Assembly (NCBI RefSeq): GCF_008632455.1
Contig: NZ_CP043929.1
Coordinates: 1-64,000, forward strand
Source of the DNA: Methylomonas rhizoryzae
GTDB lineage: Bacteria > Pseudomonadota > Gammaproteobacteria > Methylococcales > Methylomonadaceae
DNA length: 64,000 nucleotides
Direction of reading: 5' to 3'
Of this stretch, positions 52,631 to 61,450 are shown one piece after another. Each line of letters starts with the position of its first letter. The first letter of the stretch is position 1. Made by a program: the position numbers and the translations under genes. The notes beneath the pieces are model-generated. The model worked only from the letters and a program-made list of their open reading frames with translations, did no database searches and was not told where the DNA came from.

Positions 52631-52928
52631 GTTCCACCCCCATTTTTAAGTGTTGTTCGTTTACCTGTAAGACCATAGTCATATTTTGGTCGGCAATCGA
52701 TAACGAAGTTGCCGACCGAAAGCGCGACCGGCTCATTCAAACACTGCTAACCTACTGACCAAAAAAGATTTTACGCCTTCGATCTCGTTCTGCAAAATGA
52801 CTATTGAACTGCGAGTTTAGCGGAACTCGACATACCCGCAGCCATTGATCCGTTTTCGCGTTTGCCCCATCGCCCCACGGCGGCGGCTCCTGCACCTGCT
52901 GGCCGCCGCCGAGCTAAAGTAGCCGGCT
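52631..52928. promoter_or_regulatory. Gap with a perfect 9-bp inverted repeat
   Basis: GGTCGGCAA (52688-52696) and TTGCCGACC (52709-52717) form a perfect stem around 12 bases, about 58 bp upstream of the exported-protein start. There is no adjoining T-run, so an operator or 5'-leader hairpin is more likely than a terminator. A second, 6-bp stem (CGAGTT/AACTCG) lies near 52811-52828. No gene is visible here. Confidence 0.4.
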
Positions 52929-53696
52929 TCAAACGGTTGTCGCGGCAATTAACGCAGTGTCCACCCAAAAATTGCCGTCCCGGTCGATGCGAAAATAGTC
53001 GGCAACTTCGCTACTGCAACATTGCTGCAACGAGCGAATCGCCTGGCCATGCAAGGGATCGGCATTCATCCGCTCCAACCACGGAGTAAATTCCATCTGT
53101 ATTTTAAAACCGATGGTTTGCTTGGTTCCAAAGCCGGCTTGTTGCAAAAACGTCAGCCATTCGTCCAGCGCCAAGTCGCGCACGTGCGACGGATCGCGCA
53201 GTAACTCCATGGTTTGCAGCCAGGTATCCAGCAAGGCCGAACCCGGGCTGATTACATCTACGATGACGGCCGATCCGCCCGGCTTGAGAACGCGGCGCAT
53301 TTCCCGCAACCCGGCCGCCAAGTGCTGCCAGTGGTGCGCGCTGTAGCGGGTAACGATAATGTCGAAACTGGCATCGGCAAACGGCAATTCACTTGCCGAT
53401 CCGATTTGCGTAACCAGATTGTCCAAGCCGCTAGCTTGGGCTTGTGCGGACACTTCGGCCAACATTTGGCGGCTCAAATCGTAGGCAATCACTCGACCGA
53501 CTTGCGGCGCCAAGCGCAAAGCGACATGACCGGCACCGCAGCCGACGTCCAACACACTAGCCTCAGGGCGCTTGGCCACCAGTTCGACCAGTTTGTCCAA
53601 GTCTTCGCCTTGGACGTGGACGCTGCTTTGTCGATAAGCTTGCGCTTTCGAGCCGAATTGTTGAGCGACTAGGGTTTGGTGCGATGCGTTTGACAT
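52929..53696 (-). CDS. Class I SAM-dependent methyltransferase
   Basis: A 255-residue methyltransferase of the UbiE-like type. Motif I is VLDVGCGAGHVAL (near residue 40), the acidic SAM contact is in VIAYDLSRQML, and motif III lies in VTRYSAHHW followed by LREMRRVLKPGG. The substrate is unknown. It is divergent from the helix-turn-helix regulator across about 90 bp that contain repeated operator-like words, so the regulator probably controls it. Confidence 0.9.
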   Translation of the reverse strand: MSNASHQTLVAQQFGSKAQAYRQSSVHVQGEDLDKLVELVAKRPEASVLDVGCGAGHVALRLAPQVGRVIAYDLSRQMLAEVSAQAQASGLDNLVTQIGSASELPFADASFDIIVTRYSAHHWQHLAAGLREMRRVLKPGGSAVIVDVISPGSALLDTWLQTMELLRDPSHVRDLALDEWLTFLQQAGFGTKQTIGFKIQMEFTPWLERMNADPLHGQAIRSLQQCCSSEVADYFRIDRDGNFWVDTALIAATTV

Positions 53697-53739
53697 GGGA
53701 TGCTCCTCGGTTAATCAGTGCGGGACTATTGTTTCCCTG

Positions 53740-53782
53740 CCGGTAAACCGGTACAAGAGCCTGTTTTATACTGGTATAAAAG
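53740..53782. promoter_or_regulatory. Candidate operator between methyltransferase and regulator
   Basis: CCGGT-AA-ACCGG at 53740-53751 is an inverted repeat. ACCGGTACAAG (53747-53757) is also echoed 23 bp on by ACTGGTATAAAAG (53770-53782), just before the regulator start at 53788. Such paired sites in a divergent promoter suit an autoregulating dimeric repressor. Confidence 0.45.
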
Positions 53783-53787
53783 CTACC

Positions 53788-54567
53788 ATGACAGAATCCG
53801 ATCCTAGACGCTTGCTAGCGGCTTTCGTGCGCGCCCACCGCGAGCAACTAAGCGCTCCCGCCAACTCCGCCGGACGCCGCCGGACCCCGGGCTGGCGCCG
53901 CGAAGAAGTCGCTGGCGCCGCTGCCGTTAGCGTGACTTGGCTTACTTGGCTGGAACAAGGGCGGGAGATAGCCGTATCGCCGGCCGCTCTATCCCGCTTG
54001 GCGAACGTATTGAGATTGAGCGCAGCCGAGCGCGCCAGCTTGTTCGATTTGGCCGGCAAGCGCGATCCGGAGCTTTTGGCGGAACCGCAAGCGGATCTTT
54101 TGCCGGATTTGCTCGACCTGCCGGCTCAATTCGCCGGGCCGGCTTATCTGTTGGATGCCTGTTGGACTGCCAGGGCTTGGAATCCGGCGGCGGCGGAGTT
54201 ATTTGCCGGTTGGCTGGATGCGGACAGCGGCGAGCGCAACTTGCTGCGCTTTGTGTTTTTAAATCCCAAGGCCCGGCAGTTATTGGCGGATTGGCCGGAG
54301 CGGGCCGCACGGCTTGCCGCCGAATTTCGCGCCGATTTTAGCCGCCAACCGCGACACGCGGCCATGCAAGCCTTGATAGACAATCTTGGCAACGACAGTG
54401 CGGACTTCGAGCGGTTGTGGCGCGATCAGGCGGTGTTGAGCCGGGAAGGCGGCGAGCGCCGTTTCGTGCATCCGGTTCACGGCGCAATGCGTTATAAGCA
54501 AACCACTTTACTGGCCGCATTGCAGCCGGATTGCAAACTGGTGTGTTTGCTGCCGGTGCGAAGCTGA
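53788..54567 (+). CDS. MmyB-type helix-turn-helix transcriptional regulator
   Basis: A 259-residue regulator. The N terminus is a Xre-type HTH: RRLLAAFVRAHRE, then GWRREEVAGAAAVSVTWLTWLEQGRE. The C-terminal MmyB-like domain has YLLDACWTARAWNPAAAELFAGW, LLRFVFLNP and RFVHPVHGAM. Related regulators in actinobacteria sense fatty acids and control adjacent short-chain dehydrogenase or antibiotic genes. I use ATG 53788 (MTESDP); the longer frame from 53695 reads through the operator. The divergent methyltransferase is the likely target. Confidence 0.88.
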   Translation: MTESDPRRLLAAFVRAHREQLSAPANSAGRRRTPGWRREEVAGAAAVSVTWLTWLEQGREIAVSPAALSRLANVLRLSAAERASLFDLAGKRDPELLAEPQADLLPDLLDLPAQFAGPAYLLDACWTARAWNPAAAELFAGWLDADSGERNLLRFVFLNPKARQLLADWPERAARLAAEFRADFSRQPRHAAMQALIDNLGNDSADFERLWRDQAVLSREGGERRFVHPVHGAMRYKQTTLLAALQPDCKLVCLLPVRS

Positions 54568-54745
54568 GCTTATCCGGTATTACCGCCGCTTTCGCCGTTT
54601 ACCTGCCTGAATTTATTGGGAGCGGGTCCGCTTGCCAAGCGCATCGGCGTATTCGGTAAATTGCCGATCACTGTTCCGCGCTTGGTCAAGATGGTATCGT
54701 AAGCTATAAATATACTTTCTACTTTGTGAAAACGATCGAATACTA

Positions 54746-57355
54746 ATGAAAAGCCTCTGTATTACCGGCGCAATGCAAGAAGACCTCGAACTCGTCGCTA
54801 GCACCTTTGCTCAAGCCGGGATGGAAATAGTTAAAGCCGCGCGCCACGACCCAAAACTAACCATGGCGTTTTGGCATCGGCAAGTGCTCGCTGCAAATTT
54901 CGAACAAACCAAAGCCTTAAGTTCAATAGACGCACCGGGACGTTTGTGGGAGCAGTTGGCGACTGAAGTTTTCTTGACCAACATCGACGCGCCGGTGTGC
55001 GGCTGGGCTGAAAGCGACAGTATTTGGCTGTTGGATTTTTGGGCGCAGTTCGACCCGCACATCAAGTTCGTGTTGGTGACGACTACGCCGGAGCGTATGG
55101 TGGCTCAATTGGTCAGGTCGGCAAACGATATAGCCACGGTCGGCAAGATTGTGGACGATTGGTCGAAACGTCACCAGTTGCTGCTTCAGTTTTTCCATCG
55201 TAACCCGCAACGCTGCCTGTTGCTGGATGCCGCTCAATGCCTGCAGCAGCGCTCGGCACTGGTTGAGGCTTGCCGCTCGCGTTGGCAATTGCCGCTAAAT
55301 GCCGCGCAACTGGAAGATTTGCCGGTCAACGAAGAGGAAAGGGTGGCCGGATTCCTGGCCCAGCAAATCTGCGCGTCCTATCCGCAAACCGCGGAATTGC
55401 GCAACGAACTATCCGCCAGCATTTGCGCACTCGCGCCCGGCCAGACGGCGGCCGATCCCTGGATCAGGATTCCCATCGAACAAGCCGTTAGCGATTACAG
55501 GAAGTTGCAGGATCGCTCCGAGGAATTGGAAAAACAGCGAGTGCTGGTCGCTCGGTTACAGACGGTCGAGTCCGAAAATCAGCAGTTAACTAGCTCGCTG
55601 CAACAAAGTTCTGCAAACGCGCAAAAACTGGAAGCGGAGCTGTCGCGCAATCAACAAGCAAACGAGTTGCTCCTGGAACAAGTACAACAGGTTCAAGAAG
55701 AACTGAAAAATCAGTATTTGGAGAATAACAGCCTGGGTAGCCGACTGGCGGAAGCCGATAAAAAGCTCAACGAGCACAACCATCGGCTAACCGAAGCCGA
55801 CAAGAAAATCGAGGAGCACAAACACCGGCTGACCGAAGCCGACAAGAAAATTGAGGAGTACAAACATCAACTGGCAAACGCCAACAAGAATATCGAGGAG
55901 CATATTCGCGTTGCGCATGAGCATAAGCAGCATATCAGCGAGCAACAAAAGCATCTTGCTCACTTGAATCAGTCTAAGGCCGCGCTCGAAAAGACGATCG
56001 AGCAGTTAAGTCACGACAAAAAACAACAGGCCGATGCCGCGGCGGACTTGCAAAAACAGATTCCGCTATTGAACGAGCGCATCGAAAAACTGCAACAGGA
56101 AGCGCAAACTTTCGCCAAGCGGCGGGACGAGTTGGAAAAACTCAATCAACAGCTGACCAAAGCCAAACAAGAGGGCGAACACGAGGCCAAGCTGTTGATG
56201 ATGCAACTGCATCAGGTCCAAGAGGAATTGGAAAGCTACTTCCTGAAAAACCAGGAGCAGCAAAAGCAGCTCAAGGCCGGCGAAGAACGCTGGAAACGGA
56301 TGTTGCAACGCTACCCGGACTATTGCGATTACCGATCTATCGACGTCGCGCAAAAGAACGCCGACGATCCGAGTACGTTAGTATGGTCGATAGCCGATTT
56401 GGATGCCGCCGGGCGAATCAACGAAAAAGTGGAAATAGAGACTAGTGTATACGGCGGCGAATTGGAATTACGTTTAAATCGGCAAGGGTCGGCCGACACC
56501 CCGTTGAATCGTTGGCCTTGCGCCGCGATGAACGACGCTTGCATCGTATTTCCGCCGATATCGAAACTGGCTCACGACCCCAAGGCAATAGCGACCATCT
56601 TGGACTTGGGCCCTAGCGATTGTAAATTTATGCTAGTGGTCTTAAAGCAACTCTTCAAGCTGTTGGAGTCTGCCGCAATGCAACAATCCATCGGTTCAGC
56701 AGACCTATTGCGTGCGTTACAAACCGGCTTAGCGCAATGGTTGGAAGCCATTGAAAAATTGGCCGTGACGCTACGCTACGATAACGTGTATCTGAAACGA
56801 GAGCAGGTCAATCCGGACTACGAACATTTGTGGCTGACTTTCGAGCAAATTTCGTTCAACGGCAAGGAATGTGCGAATTTTGACTTCCGCCTGGCTTGTG
56901 CGCAAGTCAGACCGGGCCACTTCGGCACTCATCCCAAACTGGAGTTTCCGCCGGTTGAAAACTGCGCGCTACTGGATTCTTGGTACGAGGAATCTTACGA
57001 CGATTTCGGCGGCAAATTGGAACTGAGATTCGCCTTACCGAACGCGATGGATCTGGGGGTTTGGCAAAACCTGTCCAGCCATGATCAAGCGTTTATCGGC
57101 AGCCTGTTAGGCCGTTTGCCGGATATTCTTGCCGCCATGCAGCAAAAAAATAGTTCCATCCGCAGAGCGTGGGAAGACTGGACGGCGATGGCCAAGGACA
57201 TGCAGAGAATTTACGCTTATTGCATCAATGCCGCAGCTCAGCAATCCGCAGCGGCCGAGCCTACCGCTACTCCACAAGCCGGATCGGCGAAATCGGTTGG
57301 GACCGGACCGAAAAAGCCGGCGAAATCCGCGCCGGTGTTACGGCGGACCCGATAG
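54746..57355 (+). CDS. Large coiled-coil protein with N- and C-terminal globular domains
   Basis: An 869-residue protein I do not recognise. Residues about 1-230 form a globular domain with sulfotransferase-like features (FVLVTTTPERMVAQLVRS), but no clear PAPS site. About 245-540 is a long Gln/Glu/Lys-rich coiled coil containing four near-identical 14-residue repeats (about 333-388). About 545-825 is a mixed alpha/beta domain (WSIADLDAAGR and FEQISFNGKE). A low-complexity, Ala/Pro-rich basic tail ends the protein. There is no signal peptide or membrane helix. It could organise an intracellular or surface-assembly structure. It is flanked by the regulator gene and convergent tadA. Confidence 0.75.
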   Translation: MKSLCITGAMQEDLELVASTFAQAGMEIVKAARHDPKLTMAFWHRQVLAANFEQTKALSSIDAPGRLWEQLATEVFLTNIDAPVCGWAESDSIWLLDFWAQFDPHIKFVLVTTTPERMVAQLVRSANDIATVGKIVDDWSKRHQLLLQFFHRNPQRCLLLDAAQCLQQRSALVEACRSRWQLPLNAAQLEDLPVNEEERVAGFLAQQICASYPQTAELRNELSASICALAPGQTAADPWIRIPIEQAVSDYRKLQDRSEELEKQRVLVARLQTVESENQQLTSSLQQSSANAQKLEAELSRNQQANELLLEQVQQVQEELKNQYLENNSLGSRLAEADKKLNEHNHRLTEADKKIEEHKHRLTEADKKIEEYKHQLANANKNIEEHIRVAHEHKQHISEQQKHLAHLNQSKAALEKTIEQLSHDKKQQADAAADLQKQIPLLNERIEKLQQEAQTFAKRRDELEKLNQQLTKAKQEGEHEAKLLMMQLHQVQEELESYFLKNQEQQKQLKAGEERWKRMLQRYPDYCDYRSIDVAQKNADDPSTLVWSIADLDAAGRINEKVEIETSVYGGELELRLNRQGSADTPLNRWPCAAMNDACIVFPPISKLAHDPKAIATILDLGPSDCKFMLVVLKQLFKLLESAAMQQSIGSADLLRALQTGLAQWLEAIEKLAVTLRYDNVYLKREQVNPDYEHLWLTFEQISFNGKECANFDFRLACAQVRPGHFGTHPKLEFPPVENCALLDSWYEESYDDFGGKLELRFALPNAMDLGVWQNLSSHDQAFIGSLLGRLPDILAAMQQKNSSIRRAWEDWTAMAKDMQRIYAYCINAAAQQSAAAEPTATPQAGSAKSVGTGPKKPAKSAPVLRRTR
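55742..55909 (+). repeat. Four 42-bp tandem repeats inside the coiled-coil gene
   Basis: Four in-frame 42-bp units encode RLAEADKKLNEHNH and three related copies (RLTEADKKIEEHKH, RLTEADKKIEEYKH, and a more diverged fourth). Fourteen residues is two heptads, so copy-number change would keep the coil in register. Units 2 and 3 are nearly identical at DNA level, which suggests recent duplication. Confidence 0.85.
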
Positions 57356-57374
57356 GTTCGATAAATCTTTGCGG

Positions 57375-57893
57375 TTAGCGGCGGGCTTTGAAAAACTCGA
57401 TCAACAGCTCGCCGCAGCCAGCCGCTAACACTCCGCCTGTCCAATTTAACTGATGATTTAAAAACGGCGCGTCACTCAGTTGCAGCGGCCCACAAACTGC
57501 ACCGCGTTTGGGATCGAACGCGCCGAACACCAAACGTCTAACCCTGGCGTGCATGATGGCGCCCATGCACATCACGCAGGGTTCCAAGGTGACGTATAGG
57601 GTACTATCGACTAGGCGGTAATTGTCCAAACGTTGCCCGGCTTGTCGCAAGGCCATAATCTCGGCGTGCGCGGTCGGGTCGCAGGTTTGAATCGGCTGGT
57701 TCCAGCCCTCCGCTACGCACTGGTTTGCCAAAACCAGCACGGCACCGACCGGAACCTCGCCGCGTTGTTCGGCCCGTTGTGCCAAACGGATGGCATGGCG
57801 CATCCAAGCTTCATCGTCGCTATTCGGGTCCGGTGACGCTGTGAGCGATTGAACTATTTTTGGTCCGGCGCAACGTGTTAAATCGGCCGTCAT
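57375..57893 (-). CDS. tadA: tRNA adenosine(34) deaminase
   Basis: Converts A34 to inosine in the tRNA-Arg anticodon. The zinc site is complete: HAE (CDPTAHAEIMAL) and PCVMC (LEPCVMCMGA). GEVPVGAVLVL lies upstream as usual. The start at 57893 (MTADLTR) overlaps the end of the sua5 gene by 4 bp (ATGA), and an extra N-terminal stretch of about 30 residues precedes the core. A start at the later MRHAIRLAQ would give a core-only protein. The 3' end is 20 bp from the coiled-coil gene, convergent. Confidence 0.93.
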   Translation of the reverse strand: MTADLTRCAGPKIVQSLTASPDPNSDDEAWMRHAIRLAQRAEQRGEVPVGAVLVLANQCVAEGWNQPIQTCDPTAHAEIMALRQAGQRLDNYRLVDSTLYVTLEPCVMCMGAIMHARVRRLVFGAFDPKRGAVCGPLQLSDAPFLNHQLNWTGGVLAAGCGELLIEFFKARR

Positions 57894-58870
57894 ACCGGGG
57901 AAACCGCCGTGGCTTTGCTCAAGCGGTCCAACACCGCGTGCCAGGTTTCGTCGTCCGGCGGGCTTTCGATCAAAATGAGGTCGCAAGCTGAATTGTCCAA
58001 CTCGCGCAATGCGCCGTATAAAGCCTGCTCGTAGCGATCGGACACTTTAGGCAGGCGCAGAATTTGTGCGTCGCAGGCTTGGTAGGGATTGTCTTCGAAC
58101 AATAGTAGGGCCAATTTATTACCGGCCTTGCTCAGCGCTTGCGCGCTGGCCGGCAATTGTTCCGTGGCGCACAGATAAGCCAGGGTATTGGGGGCGTAAT
58201 GCACGGCCAACATGCCCGGAGCTCTGACCGCATGCTGGGATTTTAGCGTTACCGGTTGTTGCAGCACGGTTTCGAGTTCGCTGCGAGTAATGCGTCCCGG
58301 CCGCAACAAAACCGGTTGGGAGGCACTTAAGTCGATGATGGTGGATTCCACCCCAACGCTGCAAGGACCGCCGTCCAAGATGCAATCGACCGCGTCGCCG
58401 AGTTCTTCGGCCACGTGAGCGGCAGTAGTAGGGCTAACCCGGCCGAAACGGTTAGCCGAAGGCGCGGCGATGCCGCCGCCGAATACGCGCAGCAACCAAG
58501 CGGCAACCGGGCTGCCCGGTACTCGCAACGCTACCGTGTCCTGGCCGCCGGTTACCTCCATGGGAACCGAGGCTTTTCCGGGCAAGATCATGGTTAAAGG
58601 TCCGGGCCAGAATTCGGCAGCCAAACGCCGGGCGCTATCCGGAATTTCCCGCGCCCAGTCCTGCATTTGCGTGGCGTAGGCGATGTGCACTATCAAGGGG
58701 TGATTGGCCGGTCGGCCTTTTACCTCGAATATTTTGGCGACTGCGGCAGGATTGGCTGCGTCCGCCCCCAGACCGTAAACGGTTTCGGTCGGCACTGCGA
58801 CTAATTTTCCCTGGCGCAAGAGTTCTGCGGCGGCTTGGATTGAGTTGGAATCAACAGGAATCGGTTTCAA
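57890..58870 (-). CDS. tsaC: L-threonylcarbamoyladenylate synthase (Sua5/YwlC type)
   Basis: Makes the activated intermediate for t6A modification of tRNAs reading ANN codons, 326 aa. The YrdC domain is intact: LVAVPTETVYGLGADAANP and KGRPANHPLIVHI, with the ATP/Thr residues in FWPGPLTMIL and the later SANRFGRVSPT. The extra C-terminal Sua5 domain (about 240-326) places it in the longer Sua5 class. tadA follows with a 4-bp overlap, so both tRNA-modification genes are co-expressed. Confidence 0.94.
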   Translation of the reverse strand: MKPIPVDSNSIQAAAELLRQGKLVAVPTETVYGLGADAANPAAVAKIFEVKGRPANHPLIVHIAYATQMQDWAREIPDSARRLAAEFWPGPLTMILPGKASVPMEVTGGQDTVALRVPGSPVAAWLLRVFGGGIAAPSANRFGRVSPTTAAHVAEELGDAVDCILDGGPCSVGVESTIIDLSASQPVLLRPGRITRSELETVLQQPVTLKSQHAVRAPGMLAVHYAPNTLAYLCATEQLPASAQALSKAGNKLALLLFEDNPYQACDAQILRLPKVSDRYEQALYGALRELDNSACDLILIESPPDDETWHAVLDRLSKATAVSPV

Positions 58871-58934
58871 AGCGGTACGGTTTCTAGCTAAAACCTTATT
58901 TTAAAACGATAACGCGAAATCGCCGTAGAGAAAT

Positions 58935-60062
58935 CTACGATGCTGGAAAGGCCGGGTAAATTCCGCCCAAAACGGTCGGCGCGGCGGCACCGGTCACGCT
59001 GCACAGATTGCCCGGCAAGCCGTGCAGGGTTTGTCTGGCTAACCAGGCGAACGTCATGGCTTCGACATAATCCGGGTCTACTCCGAACTCGGCGGTCGAT
59101 ACAACCGGCATCGCTAATTGTTCGGTCAACATAGAGACCAACAACGGGTTATGCACGCCGCCACCGCATAGCAGAATATAAGCGCTTGCCGGCGCGTACT
59201 CGACAATCGCTCGGCTTATGCTGGCGGCGGTCAATTTGCACAACGTGGCTTGAACGTGTTCCGGCTTAAGGTTGGAGAATGCGGCGATTTTGGTTTGCAG
59301 CCAATCGCCGGAAAAATACTCGGGCCCGGTGCTTTTGGGCGGGGCCAGGTCGAAGTAAGGATCGTCGAGCAAATGTTGCAATAACCGGCTATCGACGCCA
59401 CCCTGCGCGCCCCATTGGCCGCCGGCGTCGAATGCTTGTCCTTGATGCTTGCGACACCAGTAGTCCATCAGGGTATTGCCGGGGCCGGTATCGAAGCCGA
59501 TCACGCCGTCGGGCCGCAAGATGCTGAGGTTGGCAATGCCGCCGATGTTCAGCACTGTGATGGTTTGGTCCGGTTTGGCAAACATGGCACTATGAAAAGC
59601 AGGCACCAAAGGTGCGCCTTGTCCGCCGGCGGCAATGTCCCTGCGCCTGAAGTCGGCGACCGTGGTGATACCGGTTATTTGCGCTACACGGTTGGGGTCG
59701 CCGATTTGCAGGGTAAACCCGTATTCGCCGTCAGGGGCATGATAAATGGTTTGCCCGTGGCTGCCGATCGCGGCAACCGCGCCGGCCGCAACATCGGCTT
59801 TGTCCAGCAAGGCCAATGCGGCTTGCCCGAACAATTCGCCCAATTGCGCATCCAGCGTGCCGTATTCTTGCAACGACACGCTACCATTAGGTTGGCAAAA
59901 CCGGTGTAATTGCTGTTGTAACTGTACGGTAAAAGGTTGATAGAAGCTGGCCAGCAAGCGCGGGATGCCGCTGCTAAAGTCGACCAGACCGGCATCGACA
60001 CCGTCGATGCTGGTCCCGGAAATCAAGCCGATATACAGTTCGGAACGCTTAGTTGCGGGCAA
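58935..60062 (-). CDS. anmK: Anhydro-N-acetylmuramic acid kinase
   Basis: Cell-wall recycling kinase that opens and phosphorylates anhMurNAc to MurNAc-6-P. It shows YIGLISGTSIDGVDAGLVDF at the N terminus, SHGQTIYHAP, LNIGGIANLSIL and FDTGPGNTLMDYW. The longer open frame begins 42 codons upstream in unrelated sequence; TTG at 60062 (then PATKRSELY) gives 375 residues, the family size. That TTG has AAGGCG upstream and overlaps the end of the M23 peptidase gene by 14 bp. With ampD elsewhere in the window it forms part of muropeptide recycling. Confidence 0.9.
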   Translation of the reverse strand: MPATKRSELYIGLISGTSIDGVDAGLVDFSSGIPRLLASFYQPFTVQLQQQLHRFCQPNGSVSLQEYGTLDAQLGELFGQAALALLDKADVAAGAVAAIGSHGQTIYHAPDGEYGFTLQIGDPNRVAQITGITTVADFRRRDIAAGGQGAPLVPAFHSAMFAKPDQTITVLNIGGIANLSILRPDGVIGFDTGPGNTLMDYWCRKHQGQAFDAGGQWGAQGGVDSRLLQHLLDDPYFDLAPPKSTGPEYFSGDWLQTKIAAFSNLKPEHVQATLCKLTAASISRAIVEYAPASAYILLCGGGVHNPLLVSMLTEQLAMPVVSTAEFGVDPDYVEAMTFAWLARQTLHGLPGNLCSVTGAAAPTVLGGIYPAFPAS

Positions 60063-61353
60063 GCTGAGCTTCGCCTTTAGCTGCTTGCAATTGCGCCAAT
60101 AATGGTTGGGCCTGCGATTTGAATTTAGCCAGCAAGCTGCTATCCATCGGTAGGTTTCTCGGCAATTTGGCGGTGACCGGATTAACATGCTGGCCGCCGA
60201 TCCGAAATTCGTAATGTAAATGCGGGCCGGTCGCCAACCCGGTTTTGCCGACGTAACCTATGACCTCGCCTTGGCTGACCTTACCGCCCAATTTTTGTCC
60301 GGAATGAAAGCGGGACAGATGAGCGTACAAGGTCGAATAGTTTTGCCCGTGCTGAATTTCCACCACGTTGCCGTAACCGTTTCTAACCCCGCGAAACACG
60401 ATCTTGCCGTCGCCCGTGGTTTTGACCGGTGTGCCCACCGCCGCAGAATAATCCACGCCTTTGTGCGCCCGTATCGTGTTCAGAATGGGATGTTTGCGGT
60501 GCAGATTGAAATGCGAGCTGATTTTGGCAAAGTCCATGGGATTTTGCAGAAACGCCTTGCGCAAACTGTTGCCCTCCGGCGTGTAATACCCGGTGTGGCC
60601 GTGGTTGTCGGTAAAGCGCAACGCGGTATAGGTTTTGCCTTGATTGGTAAACTCGGCGGCCAAAATGTCGCCGGTATCAAATTCCTGACCGTCTACGTAC
60701 AGTTTTTCGTAAACCACGCTGAAGCGGTCGCCGTCTTGCAAATTCAGAGCGAAGTCAATGTCCCAGGCAAAAATATCGGCCAGTTTCAGGATGATTTTTT
60801 CGGAAAGCCCTGCGCCTAAACCGTCTTCGAATAACGAAGAATGGACTTCGGCGGCCGCGCTGCTGATTTGATGATCGACTTTCTTGCTGAACAGCTTTAC
60901 GTCGAAGCCGTCTTCCATGCGGGTGGCGACCAGGGTTTCGAACGGGTTCTTCGCGTAGGTCAATTGCTCCAGCTGACCGTCGGCGTCGACCGTGGCGACG
61001 ACGTCTTGTCCGGGTAGCACATCGGCAAATTGTTTGCCGGCCGCGTTGCTGTGGACGATTTTATGCAAATCTTCCGAACTTAAATTCAATGTGGAAAAAA
61101 TCGTGGAAAGATTTTCCCCCGCTCTGACCGTATGCTCCATGTCTTGAGAAAATTCGGCCGCCTGACCGGGTGCCGGCGGACTGACGATATTGGCGTATTG
61201 GTTGACCTTGGCCGAGATCAGTCGCTCTTGTTCGAGCGCTTTAGAGTTATCGAAAGACTTGTAAGGGATGAGTCCGTAACTTGCACTCGCGGCCACAACA
61301 GTGCAAGTGCTCAATAGCACTGTTTTGAGAATTCTGTTCTGCACAGCAATCAC
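60049..61353 (-). CDS. M23-family peptidase with LysM/OapA-like domain
   Basis: A 434-residue periplasmic endopeptidase related to MepM/YebA, which cuts peptidoglycan crosslinks. An N-terminal membrane anchor or signal (VLLSTCTVVAASASYG) is followed by a LysM/OapA-like segment (VRAGENLSTIFSTLNLS) and a domain that includes NPFETLV. The M23 core has KGVDYSAAVGTPVKTTGDGKIV, YGNVVEIQHGQNYSTLYAHLSRF and GLATGPHLHYEFR, giving the zinc ligands His/Asp/His. It leads an operon with anmK and is divergent from tyrS (about 95 bp). Confidence 0.93.
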   Translation of the reverse strand: MIAVQNRILKTVLLSTCTVVAASASYGLIPYKSFDNSKALEQERLISAKVNQYANIVSPPAPGQAAEFSQDMEHTVRAGENLSTIFSTLNLSSEDLHKIVHSNAAGKQFADVLPGQDVVATVDADGQLEQLTYAKNPFETLVATRMEDGFDVKLFSKKVDHQISSAAAEVHSSLFEDGLGAGLSEKIILKLADIFAWDIDFALNLQDGDRFSVVYEKLYVDGQEFDTGDILAAEFTNQGKTYTALRFTDNHGHTGYYTPEGNSLRKAFLQNPMDFAKISSHFNLHRKHPILNTIRAHKGVDYSAAVGTPVKTTGDGKIVFRGVRNGYGNVVEIQHGQNYSTLYAHLSRFHSGQKLGGKVSQGEVIGYVGKTGLATGPHLHYEFRIGGQHVNPVTAKLPRNLPMDSSLLAKFKSQAQPLLAQLQAAKGEAQLARN

Positions 61354-61450
61354 ACTTCAATGTTAGTTCGATTCCATTGTAGGCAATTTTGTCGCGCATG
61401 GCGAATGCGGCGGGGAAATTTGTGCTAAATCGGTAAACTGTTACTTTATA

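Noticed and set aside
58924..58939. CGTAGA-GAAA-TCTACG hairpin at the anmK stop
   Set aside because: A good small stem, but no T-run in the transcribed direction; it may be chance, so it is not called a terminator.
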